A stretch of DNA of 39,096 nucleotides from Parachlamydiales bacterium (GTDB lineage: Bacteria > Chlamydiota > Chlamydiia > Chlamydiales > JAEYWL01), in the NCBI GenBank assembly GCA_020054065.1, contig JAGVLX010000057.1:1-39096 (forward strand), read 5' to 3'. The notes below the pieces were generated by a model that worked only from the letters and a program-made list of their open reading frames with translations, was not told the DNA's origin and did no database searches. Below, one piece after another: positions 1 through 8,392 of the stretch; the first letter of the stretch is position 1, and each line of letters begins with the position of its first letter. A program made the position numbers and the translations under genes.

Positions 1-374
1 AGCCATGAGAGCAAGCCTGTGTCGCGCAGTTGGTATGCCAAGAGCAGTTTAACAAAGCCGTCCCAAAAGAAGAACACAGTCAATAAGAGCGTAAGGGTGA
101 TCACTCCAGCAACGGGATAGGTGAGCAGTAAAGCCCCGACAACTGCTGAGACTAAGCCTGATAACAACGTTAAAAAGAATGTGGGGGCGTCAGGAGCTTT
201 GATGCAGCGAAAAAGTTGAATAATCCCGCTGACTAAAAGGATTGCTCCTAAAAGCAATTCAACGCTAAATGTATATAGTTGAGGCAAAGCGATCCCAATA
301 ATCCCTAAGATAAATAGTAAAATACCCTCGATTAAAAAAATCGTCGAGTAGTTGGTGGTCGACGTGTTACTCAC
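1..374 (-). CDS. DUF308/HdeD-like integral membrane protein, partial (3' end outside window)
   Basis: The reverse strand reads from a GTG codon at 374 to the window edge without a stop, giving about 124 residues of a mostly hydrophobic protein with at least four membrane helices. An AGGAGG ribosome-binding site (complement of about 380-385) precedes the GTG at normal spacing and decides the start. The pattern of short helices, for example GILLFILGIIGIALPQ followed by LLLGAILLVSGIIQLF, is typical of the DUF308/HdeD membrane family. HdeD is linked to acid resistance in enterobacteria, but most homologues have no known role. The C-terminus is missing only because the window ends. Family assignment is by eye; a specific function is not claimed. 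Confidence 0.6.
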   Translation of the reverse strand, partial: MSNTSTTNYSTIFLIEGILLFILGIIGIALPQLYTFSVELLLGAILLVSGIIQLFRCIKAPDAPTFFLTLLSGLVSAVVGALLLTYPVAGVITLTLLLTVFFFWDGFVKLLLAYQLRDTGLLSW

Positions 375-444
375 GGATGTCCTCCTTTGTGATGTTTTTA
401 CGTATTAAAACGTAAAAATAGTTATAGTTAAATAAAAATATGAT

Positions 445-472
445 TTGACAGTCGATGGGTTATTTTTAAACA
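445..472 (+). promoter_or_regulatory. Possible sigma-70-type promoter for the 685-aa gene
   Basis: A perfect TTGACA hexamer lies at 445-450. A weak -10-like TAAACA follows at 467-472 with a 16-bp spacer, inside the AT-rich gap between the divergent gene starts at 374 and 564. The -10 match is poor, so this is only a candidate. Confidence 0.25.
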
Positions 473-563
473 CTATCTTAAAATAGATTTAATTTGTGAT
501 TAAAGTGTGTTTGGTAATGTATTGTTTAGTTCAACAAATAAATCATCAATATAGGAACTGTTC

Positions 564-2621
564 ATGTTTGGTGCGATAAAAACGGTGGTTTCAGGTTCAT
601 GCGCTAACTATTGGAACCGGCAATATCAACAGCCGCCAGAGCCAATCAATGAGGGATTTGTCGTCGTTGAAAATGTGGAGCTCATCCGTTCCTTAGATGT
701 CATTACCCATTTTGTCAAAAATGTCACCGATCTGACAGAAGTAAACATTCGTGAAGTGGAACAAGCTTGTGAGGTAGCAGAACGGGCTTTAAAGATCTTT
801 GAGGGATGCTACGCTGCCGATCAAGAAAAGCTTCTGGGTGTTTATCAAGCGTTGTCCGAACATTCTAAAGACCATGTGTTTTCGGGTGACAAACGTCAGG
901 TGTATATCAAAGTGCAGCGGGTGTTTTTGCAAACATCTTTAGTGGAAAAAGTGGTGAATGAGCTGGGAAATGTGGTCACTCAGCCGAAAAAATGCAGAAC
1001 CGCCATTGCACGAACGATCGATGTGGCAAGGTTTGCGATTCATAATCATGGGCTTTTGAAGCTTGAAGAGCAAAGACATCTCTTGCGTGTCTATCAATCC
1101 TTGAATAGTCAAAATCTTGAAAATTATACCTCTCAAGAGGAGAAAGACGCGTTGATTTCCGCTAAGGAGTTATTTAAAAAATACTCGGAGGAAAAAGCCA
1201 AAAAAGAGATTGGAAAGCAAACGGCTCCCCCTGCGATGGAAAGTTCGATGTTATTCACGATCACACCGATGAAACCCGTTCCCAAAAACAATGGCTTGGC
1301 AGGCCTCTTTAATCGGGACAGTCCGCCTGAAAAACTGACTGAATTTGCTGAGCTTGATCCGATAACCAGCCCTGAAGAAAAAGATGCAATCAAAAACCAG
1401 GCGAATAGAGCTCCTGAAGCGGAAATAAAACAGAAAGCCAAAATCCTTGAGGTTTTGAAAAATATTGCGATCTATTACCTTCCTCAATGGCTTGGGGAAT
1501 CAAATTCGATCATGTTTTCTATGCATCAGGCGTTTATTAGTCAATTCGACCAGCTCGTTCCGCCCTTCATCGAAGCGCATTTTTTCAACGAACCCAGTAA
1601 AATCTCTGGATTGGATAAAAATTTAATCAATGCTGTGCTGGAGCAGGTTTTAAGTTATGTCGATTACATTGAAAGAAATCCAAAAATGGATATAGAAGCC
1701 CTGAAGCAATTTCGAGAGGCACGCGAACAACAAATCAAAACCGAATTGAATAAAGTGTTTGATCTCGCACTCAAGATCGACAGTAAAAAGGTGAGTCCGC
1801 TGGTAGAATTCTTTAGACCTTACGCATCGCACATCTTACTGCAGATGATCAAGCAAAGTCTTACGCCATACAATGTCGCTTTGATCTTAGAGCGGTTTCT
1901 AGATGATAAGTTTGTAATTGACGATTTGGATCCGGGCAGTCCTCCGCTTTCCGTCTTTAGAGCCGATGATGAACAATTCGGAACCAAAGTGGGGAATGCC
2001 ATCCAAAAAATTTGTAAACGTTTGTTGCTCATTGGCGATCCAGGAGGAATGATGAAAGTGATTTCATATGGATTACGTCTTATCATCGATTTGGTGAAGG
2101 GGAAAATCGGGATTGCCATTCAGCAAGCGATCAACAAACTTAAATCTTCGCGTTGCACGCTTACTCCCTTTTTGGTCGTTGAGCATTTACTTTTTCATAT
2201 GGAAGAAGGGGTTGTTCAACCGGTCATGTTGTCCAAACAAAGAAAGCGTTCTGTAGGTGAGCAGAGTGATCAAAAAAAATCTTCTGAAACCGAAATCAAC
2301 GACCAAAAACAATTTGAATTTGAAATGAACGCATTAAAAGAACGGGTTGGAAAAAAATTGGCCAGTTCGATGTTTCCGTTTATAAAAAATACGATTCAGA
2401 AGGAAGCGCAAGGGTTAAACATTTTGGCGCGCAAGCCGCTTGAATTGCTTCTGGAAAAGGCAGATTCGATAGAAATGTTCGTCAATACATTGGTGAACCG
2501 CGTGTGGTCCGTTTGCCAAAGTGAAGATATGTTGCAGCTTCTTTTTCTGCACATTTTAGTCGGGGTGAAGAATGGGCTTTCAGCACCGCGTGCAGTAGAA
2601 TCCCAGCTCACCAGCGTTTAA
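564..2621 (+). CDS. Unrecognised 685-aa helical protein with an internal duplication
   Basis: I do not recognise this protein. An AGGAA-type ribosome-binding site precedes the ATG at 564. No signal peptide or clear membrane segment is visible. Two stretches near residues 62-125 and 142-208 look like copies of one helical module: both carry a GVYQALSE/RVYQSLNS core after an A-E/A-R helix and end in a charged helix. A charged linker (about 205-295) rich in Lys, Glu and Pro follows, then a long predominantly helical part to the end. Codon use resembles its neighbours and there is no frameshift. It lies just upstream of the NSF-like ATPase, separated by 219 bp with a repeat fragment, so an operon is doubtful. 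A lineage-specific, possibly secreted chlamydial protein is plausible but unproven. Confidence 0.7.
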   Translation: MFGAIKTVVSGSCANYWNRQYQQPPEPINEGFVVVENVELIRSLDVITHFVKNVTDLTEVNIREVEQACEVAERALKIFEGCYAADQEKLLGVYQALSEHSKDHVFSGDKRQVYIKVQRVFLQTSLVEKVVNELGNVVTQPKKCRTAIARTIDVARFAIHNHGLLKLEEQRHLLRVYQSLNSQNLENYTSQEEKDALISAKELFKKYSEEKAKKEIGKQTAPPAMESSMLFTITPMKPVPKNNGLAGLFNRDSPPEKLTEFAELDPITSPEEKDAIKNQANRAPEAEIKQKAKILEVLKNIAIYYLPQWLGESNSIMFSMHQAFISQFDQLVPPFIEAHFFNEPSKISGLDKNLINAVLEQVLSYVDYIERNPKMDIEALKQFREAREQQIKTELNKVFDLALKIDSKKVSPLVEFFRPYASHILLQMIKQSLTPYNVALILERFLDDKFVIDDLDPGSPPLSVFRADDEQFGTKVGNAIQKICKRLLLIGDPGGMMKVISYGLRLIIDLVKGKIGIAIQQAINKLKSSRCTLTPFLVVEHLLFHMEEGVVQPVMLSKQRKRSVGEQSDQKKSSETEINDQKQFEFEMNALKERVGKKLASSMFPFIKNTIQKEAQGLNILARKPLELLLEKADSIEMFVNTLVNRVWSVCQSEDMLQLLFLHILVGVKNGLSAPRAVESQLTSV

Positions 2622-2634
2622 TATATTCCATTTT

Positions 2635-2666
2635 TTCACCACAGAGACATAGAGGCACAGAGATAG
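2635..2666. repeat. CACAGAG-type repeat arm after the 685-aa gene
   Basis: A stretch starting TTCACCACAGAGACATAGAG lies 13 bp after the stop codon at 2621. It matches the arms of the palindromic elements at 12185-12322 and 17519-17963. The opposite arm is weak (a GTGGTTAA near 2679 and a TTCTCTGTTAAC near 2689), so this is probably a decayed copy. The rest of the 219-bp gap contains only the possible hairpins described at 2772-2814. Confidence 0.6.
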
Positions 2667-2771
2667 AACCAAACTAAGTGGTTAAATCTTCTCTGTTAAC
2701 TCTAACCCTTTCTGATTAAGTTATAAGTACAACTCATCTCCGTTATCAAAAAAAATGATTGACACCTGGGA

Positions 2772-2814
2772 ACTGTTTGACCATCGTGGAAAACAGTGGC
2801 CTGTAATTAGCCAC
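2772..2814 (+). promoter_or_regulatory. Two overlapping hairpins upstream of the NSF-like gene
   Basis: ACTGTTT (2772-2778) can pair with AAACAGT (2791-2797). GTGGC (2796-2800) can pair with GCCAC (2810-2814). The two stems share two bases, so they compete. They end about 27 bp before the ATG at 2841. A perfect TTGACA at 2759-2764 lies just upstream but lacks a good -10. A leader or operator role is speculative. Confidence 0.2.
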
Positions 2815-2840
2815 ATTCAAATTTTGACGGGAGGTTAACG

Positions 2841-5420
2841 ATGGAAGCTTCTCAAGCTGCTCCAAGTGCACCAATTGTCAGCACGGCAATGCCCAAGAAT
2901 CCACCAAGAAGAGCCACTCGATCGACTCAGTCGCAAAAGAGCCGAATATTTCATCTGGCATTGAGCACGGCCTTTAAGGATCAGCTCACCAATGTGGTGT
3001 GGATCCATCCCGACGACGCCCGCACGTTCTTTAAAAAAGGCGCCAAACGATTTATTGAAGTTGCTAATGAAGTGTTTGAGGTTGCGGTCAGCTCAAATGT
3101 GTTGCGCGGGACTGTCTTTGTTAATCATAACCAATATGAGGAATTTGCAAAGGCAATTTTTGGTCATCAAACCATCACTTTGACGACGATTAATCCAACC
3201 CTCTGCCGCCTTATTCAACGGGTCCACTTTGTCATCTCAAGGAGCTCGTTAATGTCTTCTGGCACTTCTGAAACAACTTATGCACGGCTTGAAAGTTTAA
3301 ATTTAGATTTTAAAAATCATTTAAAGGACCGTTTTGTCAGCTTGAATCAACAGTTTGATGTTCCTGTCAACGATGCTTTGATTTTTCATGCCCAAGTGGT
3401 GGATTTGACTTTTGAATCAGGCGCTGATCCGAAACTAGCAAGCACGCCCTACGGAAAGCTTGATGCGCGAACGATCTTCAATTTTGCAGTGGCGGAGAAT
3501 CAAGATGTTGTCATTATCCACCCGTCCTTTGAAGATGAGCAGGCAAATTATCGGTTTGCTTTGGAAATCCAGCAGTTTGATGCGAAAACTCAACCCCTCT
3601 GTCCGATCCCCTTATCAGGCCGCGATCTTGATTTTCTTGTTGCGGAAAAAATTTCGGGAAAAACTCTTTCCAGAGGATTTTCTTTTTTGGTCGAATTAGA
3701 AGGTTGGACCATTAAAGCGACGTTAGTGAGCGTTAAGTTCAAACAGGACTTTAAGGTTCCTGATTTGTCTGGAAGCAAGTACACTCCTGGCTATGTCGTC
3801 TCCTATTTTCCGATGGTGGAGTTTATCGAGAAGAAAGATCTTTTCGTTTTAGTGAAAGACACTCCAAAAGCGAGTCGGGAACTCATCTTCGAAGTTCAGT
3901 CATTTACCCCTTTTAAAGGACACTCTGAAGCAGGATTGTCACATGGATGGATTAATGTTGAAGAGGTTAGCGTTTTATTGAAAAAAATGGATGTGTCTTT
4001 TATGACCAATCAAACGGTGAGGCTTACCACTTCCAATGGCGTGGTTGAGCTATTATTGACGGAAGCTAAACCCGCTGATCTGCTTTTGCCGGAAGGGGGT
4101 GATAAACCGCATCGCCAGCGATGGCTGACGAGAGAGGATACGCTGATTTCCTTAAAGACCCCTGAAAGCGCCGAATACGCGGTGATTCAAAGTCCAAAAG
4201 CACAGCCCATTAATAAAATCACATTTTTCATGGATTCTGTCGGTGAGGCCCCTGTTCTAGTGGAGGATGAGTTAAGAACGTTGATTAAATCGCTAGCACC
4301 CAAAAAAGTCGTTCGCCATCAAGTGATTGAAGGTAAGCTACCGGACGGTCAGGTTGTCTATTTTAAAGTCCACACTATGGGCCGGATTTCCAATAAAGAG
4401 GGTGACATAGCTGATTTTATCGGCGAGCTGGCGGAAGAAACGGAATTTAATTTCACAACTGACGAGAAAGTGATCACGATCTTGAAATCTGGGCAGATCA
4501 AAAAACTTAAACAGATGATCGATCCCGTGGACCGGTTAGCGGAGGTGGGGTTGACCGGACTGCCATCTAAGTTTGAAGATGTGTTAAGAACTCTTGTGTG
4601 GTCCAGAGGGGAGCTAAGCGAGTTGTTAGAAGAGCGGAAACAGAAACAAATCAAGGGAGTGTTGTTATATGGTCCGCCCGGAACGGGTAAATCGTCAGTC
4701 GGCCGGCTATTACGTCTTGTCATGGATGATGTCAAAGTGCATGCTGTTTCAGCCACCGATATGCTAAAGAAATATATTGGAGAATCGGAGCAAGAATTCG
4801 ATAAACTTTTAGCGGAAGCGCGAAGCGACTATGCAAAATTAGGAAAGAAAAGCCCCCTCCATGTCGTGATGCTAGACGAGGTGGATACGATTTTGCGCAA
4901 TCGTTCGCAATCCACAAGCTTTCAGGCGGATTTAACGAACCATGTGCTTACTCGCATGCAAGGGGTTAATGATTTACCAAACGTAGTGTTTTTTGGGATG
5001 ACAAATCGTATAAAGGATTTAGACCCTGCGGCTCTAAGAGATGGGCGTTTTGATGAAAAAATCGAATTTGGATCGCCGAATGATGAACAGCGTAAAAAGA
5101 TAATAGACTTGTATTTAAAGCCATTACGCGAACAAAATGCTTTAGATAAAAGTGTGACGACCGAATCCCTGTTAGCTCTAACTAAAGAATTTACCGGAGC
5201 AGATATTATGGGGTTGGTGCGTAAAGCGGGTTCCTATTCTGCCTTGCGCCTAAGTGTGCTATGGTACAAAATGGGCAGGGAAGGGCAAATTAAAGAGGAA
5301 ACCCGCAAGCAGCAGCTAGAGGACTTGAAAAAACACCCGCAAGGATTGATTACCATTAGTGATTTTAAGGAAGCCTACAATCAAAGAGAAAAACCTAAAG
5401 AATTAACTTATTTCATGTAA
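2841..5420 (+). CDS. NSF-like AAA+ ATPase with a single AAA module and an extended N-terminal region
   Basis: A GGGAGG ribosome-binding site precedes ATG 2841. The first ~35 residues are low-complexity (Ala/Pro/Ser/Arg). Residues about 35-560 hold several beta-rich segments. One at about 152-190 (NHLKDRF...FDVPVNDALIFHAQVVDLTF) resembles the second half of the eukaryotic NSF N-domain, and similar segments recur later. The AAA module has Walker A GPPGTGKS at 611-618, Walker B with Asp679-Glu680, sensor-1 Asn722 in GMTNR, an arginine-rich second region of homology (ALRDGRFDEKIEFG) and a GAD-type sensor-2 helix (FTGADIMGLVRKA). The segments KGVLLYGPPGTGKS, KYIGESE, LHVVMLDEVD and FFGMTNR follow the NSF D1 domain more closely than FtsH or Vps4. 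A second AAA ring (D2) is absent. NSF disassembles SNARE complexes; here the substrate is unknown. ATPase identity is firm; the NSF relationship is my inference. Confidence 0.8.
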   Translation: MEASQAAPSAPIVSTAMPKNPPRRATRSTQSQKSRIFHLALSTAFKDQLTNVVWIHPDDARTFFKKGAKRFIEVANEVFEVAVSSNVLRGTVFVNHNQYEEFAKAIFGHQTITLTTINPTLCRLIQRVHFVISRSSLMSSGTSETTYARLESLNLDFKNHLKDRFVSLNQQFDVPVNDALIFHAQVVDLTFESGADPKLASTPYGKLDARTIFNFAVAENQDVVIIHPSFEDEQANYRFALEIQQFDAKTQPLCPIPLSGRDLDFLVAEKISGKTLSRGFSFLVELEGWTIKATLVSVKFKQDFKVPDLSGSKYTPGYVVSYFPMVEFIEKKDLFVLVKDTPKASRELIFEVQSFTPFKGHSEAGLSHGWINVEEVSVLLKKMDVSFMTNQTVRLTTSNGVVELLLTEAKPADLLLPEGGDKPHRQRWLTREDTLISLKTPESAEYAVIQSPKAQPINKITFFMDSVGEAPVLVEDELRTLIKSLAPKKVVRHQVIEGKLPDGQVVYFKVHTMGRISNKEGDIADFIGELAEETEFNFTTDEKVITILKSGQIKKLKQMIDPVDRLAEVGLTGLPSKFEDVLRTLVWSRGELSELLEERKQKQIKGVLLYGPPGTGKSSVGRLLRLVMDDVKVHAVSATDMLKKYIGESEQEFDKLLAEARSDYAKLGKKSPLHVVMLDEVDTILRNRSQSTSFQADLTNHVLTRMQGVNDLPNVVFFGMTNRIKDLDPAALRDGRFDEKIEFGSPNDEQRKKIIDLYLKPLREQNALDKSVTTESLLALTKEFTGADIMGLVRKAGSYSALRLSVLWYKMGREGQIKEETRKQQLEDLKKHPQGLITISDFKEAYNQREKPKELTYFM

Positions 5421-5439
5421 ACCATGAAGGAGAAATCAA

Positions 5440-6075
5440 ATGCCGTGCCCCTATGCGATTTTTATTGTGGCGTGTTCGTTATACTTCGCTACATTAAGCG
5501 CCCAAGATAATCATTTCGTGAATTCAAGCAGTTTGGAACGGCTTATCGAAGGAAATAAGCGGTATGCGTCTGATAAATTGGAACATCCTAACCGTGGATA
5601 TGACCGACGTGAATCGTTAAGCGCGAAGCAAGAGCCTTTTGCAATTATTGTCGGGTGTTCTGATTCTCGGGTGTCGCCGGAGATCGTCTTTGATCAAGGC
5701 ATCGGGGATCTCTTCGTGGTAAGGAACGCTGGAAGCGTCATAGGCCCTATTTCCATGGATAGTGTCGAGTATGCCGTGATCTATTTGCATGCCAAGGTGA
5801 TTGTTGTATTAGGGCATGAAGGGTGCGGGGCTGTCACTGCGGTGATGCAAAATAATACGAAAGATATCGAAACTGTGGCCATGATGATCGAACCGGCCAT
5901 TTCTGCAATACGACACACAAATAATCTTAAAGATGCGATTATTGCGAACGTCAAGAATAGCATGGCCATTCTAAATGCATCGCCCGTTTTAAGCCGTGCA
6001 GTGAAAAATGGCACGTTAGAGATCGTTGGCGGGTATTATAATTTGAATTCCGGAATTGTGGATTGGATTAGATAA
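5440..6075 (+). CDS. Beta-class carbonic anhydrase, exported
   Basis: This enzyme interconverts CO2 and bicarbonate using a zinc ion. The metal-binding signature is intact: Cys73-x-Asp75-x-Arg77 in GCSDSRVSPE, and His126-x2-Cys129 in GHEGCGAV. The first ~20 residues (MPCPYAIFIVACSLYFATLSAQ) form a hydrophobic signal-like segment ending in a plausible cleavage site, so the enzyme is probably periplasmic. The total of 211 residues fits the family. The C-terminal LEIVGGYYNLNSGIV matches the usual IVGA-Y-L-TG-V ending. AAGGAGA precedes the ATG. The gene starts 19 bp after the NSF-like gene with no terminator between, so co-transcription is likely. A palindrome follows the stop codon. Confidence 0.9.
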   Translation: MPCPYAIFIVACSLYFATLSAQDNHFVNSSSLERLIEGNKRYASDKLEHPNRGYDRRESLSAKQEPFAIIVGCSDSRVSPEIVFDQGIGDLFVVRNAGSVIGPISMDSVEYAVIYLHAKVIVVLGHEGCGAVTAVMQNNTKDIETVAMMIEPAISAIRHTNNLKDAIIANVKNSMAILNASPVLSRAVKNGTLEIVGGYYNLNSGIVDWIR

Positions 6076-6080
6076 AAAGA

Positions 6081-6164
6081 CAATGGACTAAATGGACACA
6101 TATGGACGATATGGACAGTATTTTGTCCATGCAGTCCATAGCGTCCATTTAGTCCATTTGGTCC
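6081..6164. terminator. Palindrome built of ATGGAC units between two convergent genes
   Basis: The left arm (6081-6118) carries ATGGACTAAATGGAC and two further ATGGAC units. The right arm (6126-6164) carries their complement, GTCCATTTAGTCCAT and further GTCCAT units. The arms fold into a long hairpin around a short TATTTTG loop. It sits 5 bp after the carbonic anhydrase stop and directly abuts the stop codon of the minus-strand gene ending at 6165. A bidirectional terminator role is likely; the repeated units also suggest a repeat element. Confidence 0.65.
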
Positions 6165-7865
6165 CTATTCAGATTTTGGCGTATTTGCTGGAGCTAGCTG
6201 TTCCAGCTTTTCAAGTTCGTCTCCCTCAGGCAAATTAGGCGCCAACTCTTGCGAGAGATGGTTACCCAATTCGGTCGATTTCTGAGCAAACTCTTGCAAA
6301 GAAAGGGTTCCGATTTTAGCTTCTCCATCTTTGTAGCTGGAGGTAATGGTAAGGTCCCGGCTATCGCTCTTAGGCTCGTTCGAGATATCTCTTAAATAGG
6401 TGATGATCCGCTCGATGTTGTTTTCCGAAATTTGATTGAAACTGTTAGGCCCTTGCATATCATTCAAAAAAACAATCACGCGGTTGTAGTAGCCGGCTAT
6501 GTCTTTCACCAGCGCTGCATATTTGATAAGATTGAGGTGGAATTCACCTGTATAATTGCTTGCTCCTTGGCTGAATAAATCCCCATTTAATTTGGCGCTA
6601 TAGAGGTCGCTTAAAAATTCAAGTCGTTTGAGGGTGACATTTGTTCTAAAAGATCCCTTGTTGAAGTCCAACACCCCTTCTTTGTTCAACTCCATTTTTC
6701 CTAAACGGTCAAATTGCGGGATCAATGCCTTCACGTCATCCGTGTGATTGACGAGCGCGTCGACAAACTTTTTTTGTTCTTCCGTCTCAGCTTGGATTTG
6801 CGAGGCGTTTTGCTTAAGGGCATCGACTGCAGCACTTAAAGCTTCCTGTAAAACAGGTGTGTATTTGTAGTCACTGACAAAGTAGGTTTCGATTTTTACA
6901 TTCTTTTGATCGTCTTCATTGGCGCGAATGTAACCCGACGCGCTTGATTTGCCGAAGCTGTTGTCGTTATCAAATTTTTTAAGATGAATGCCTACTTGGG
7001 GAATACGGTTGGCTAGAGCAAACAATCCGGGATTATCCATGAATTCTCGAAGGATCGCTCCGTTAGGCAAATCGATGACGAGCTCAAAGTCGTAATTGGT
7101 TTTGCCGCTTTTGGCCATGAGGGTCTCATGCAGGATATTGGGGATCTCCTCGAACGCAATTTCTCCTTCTTTAATCCTGGGTATTGTAAACTTGCCATAT
7201 TGCAAGTCTTTGATATTGATCGATGCGAATAGCTTTTGATGTTCGTCGGACTCTTCTTTGCGATCAAGCTTCAGCGCTCCGTGACCAATAGATAACAAGA
7301 GTTGGTTATCGTCGGCATTTAAGACCCGGATATTGTCTACTTTAATGTAGCGATTTTCAAATTTTTGTTCTCTCCACAAACGGTCAAAATCGACTGTTCC
7401 TTTAGCTAATTGATTTAAGAACTCATAGCTCAGGAGTTTGCTGGTTTCTAGGTCGAAATCGAGGTTGCCTTCTACTAATACATTAAACCCTCTTCCTTCT
7501 TTATCATCAGGAACGATGAGGTGGGTTTTGCCTTTGATTTCCGACGATTTTAGATTGCCTGCTAGGTCATAGACATAGTTCATGGACCCATCAATATTCA
7601 ATTCCGCTGGTTTAGCTGATTCATTTTCGGGATTTAGGAATTTGAATTGGGGGTTTTTGACGACGATTTTTACATCGGTGGGAAATCCGCTTTTTTCGAT
7701 TTTATCATACTGGAAACGGAATCCATGAGACCGGTCGCTGGCAAGCGATTCGATATCGGAACGGACTTTCTTTTCCACTTCATCGGATTTAAAATACCAG
7801 TAGCCTGAATATCCCAATCCTAAAACCACGAGAAGAGGAAGGATAATCTTTGTGAACTTGTTCAT
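6165..7865 (-). CDS. Membrane-anchored DUF2125-like protein
   Basis: The open frame extends upstream to 7943, but I choose the ATG at 7865 because AAGGTAA lies just before it. From there the protein opens with MNKFTKIILPLLVVLGLGY, a short positive segment and one hydrophobic helix followed by WYF, typical of an N-terminal anchor or signal. The chosen protein has about 566 residues. The segment following the helix (FQYDKIEKSGFPTDVKIVVK) has the GFP-containing beta pattern of DUF2125 proteins, found in the envelope of Gram-negatives with no established function. The rest is beta-rich with repeated 'G-F-x-L-D' type strands, resembling long envelope or lipid-handling proteins. The C-terminal ~30 residues are acidic and Pro-rich. 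The next gene on this strand (glpD) is separated by a plus-strand gene, so it is probably its own unit. Confidence 0.6.
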   Translation of the reverse strand: MNKFTKIILPLLVVLGLGYSGYWYFKSDEVEKKVRSDIESLASDRSHGFRFQYDKIEKSGFPTDVKIVVKNPQFKFLNPENESAKPAELNIDGSMNYVYDLAGNLKSSEIKGKTHLIVPDDKEGRGFNVLVEGNLDFDLETSKLLSYEFLNQLAKGTVDFDRLWREQKFENRYIKVDNIRVLNADDNQLLLSIGHGALKLDRKEESDEHQKLFASINIKDLQYGKFTIPRIKEGEIAFEEIPNILHETLMAKSGKTNYDFELVIDLPNGAILREFMDNPGLFALANRIPQVGIHLKKFDNDNSFGKSSASGYIRANEDDQKNVKIETYFVSDYKYTPVLQEALSAAVDALKQNASQIQAETEEQKKFVDALVNHTDDVKALIPQFDRLGKMELNKEGVLDFNKGSFRTNVTLKRLEFLSDLYSAKLNGDLFSQGASNYTGEFHLNLIKYAALVKDIAGYYNRVIVFLNDMQGPNSFNQISENNIERIITYLRDISNEPKSDSRDLTITSSYKDGEAKIGTLSLQEFAQKSTELGNHLSQELAPNLPEGDELEKLEQLAPANTPKSE

Positions 7866-7957
7866 AATCTTTACCTTAGATTGAAGATTGATGGTTATCT
7901 CTTTTTGTAAATGTTCTTTTGGGTTAAATTCAAGCAAAATCACTGAAAAGCAACCGT

Positions 7958-8350
7958 ATGGATGAGACGACCTTCAAGATTGTAAGTGACTACTACAGCG
8001 AGATGCAAAGGGGATTCCGGAATGGAAAACTCGATTTTAAACGGATGCATTTATCAGACGACATCGCGGTAATTGGACCTAATGAGAGATTTGAAGGTAT
8101 TGAAACTGTGTCAGTTATGCTGCAAGAGCAGCTTTTGCCCATCACCGAGCGTTTTGACTTCCTCCATCAGTTTTTTGATACGAACCAAGCCTGTACGCTG
8201 CTGAATTGTGTGACCAAGACCCCTGCAGGGACCGTTCCGGTTGCCGAGTGGATCATCATTCGTAGTGGAAAAATCACCGAAATCCGCCTTTTCTATGACA
8301 CAACCCAGTGGGCCAAAGTGAATCTACCCCCAGAAAATCAAGAAGAATAA
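7958..8350 (+). CDS. Small SnoaL/NTF2-fold-like protein
   Basis: This is a 130-residue protein with the alpha-beta layout of the SnoaL-like/NTF2 superfamily. It has an N-terminal helix (YYSEMQRGFRNGKLD), a strand with a 'G-x-x-x-F-x-G-I-E' turn (GPNERFEGIETV), and two C-terminal strands (VAEWIIIRSGKITEIRLFYD) ending in the typical aspartate and 'W' motif. Such domains may be enzymes or ligand-binding proteins, so no reaction is proposed. It is divergent from the DUF2125-like gene, with 92 bp between the chosen starts. It ends directly before a hairpin and convergent glpD. Confidence 0.6.
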   Translation: MDETTFKIVSDYYSEMQRGFRNGKLDFKRMHLSDDIAVIGPNERFEGIETVSVMLQEQLLPITERFDFLHQFFDTNQACTLLNCVTKTPAGTVPVAEWIIIRSGKITEIRLFYDTTQWAKVNLPPENQEE

Positions 8351-8387
8351 CCAGGATAAATACGACAAATTGTCCTGTTTGTCCTGG
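8351..8387. terminator. CCAGGA-type hairpin between convergent genes
   Basis: CCAGGATAAATACGACAAAT (8351-8370) pairs imperfectly with ATTGTCCTGTTTGTCCTGG (8369-8387). The hairpin starts right after the stop at 8350 and ends 5 bp before the glpD stop. It probably works as a terminator in both directions. It shares the CCAGGAT motif with the inner arms of the palindrome at 17519-17963. Confidence 0.55.
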
Positions 8388-8392
8388 TCCTG

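Noticed and set aside
6081-6164. CRISPR-like short regularly spaced repeats
   Set aside because: Units are only about 6-8 bp, spacers are 3-6 bp, and the right half is the inverted complement of the left, so it is a palindrome and not a CRISPR array.
7866-7943. Upstream extension of the DUF2125-like protein to 7943
   Set aside because: The extension adds charged residues before the membrane helix, and the ATG at 7865 has a ribosome-binding site right before it.
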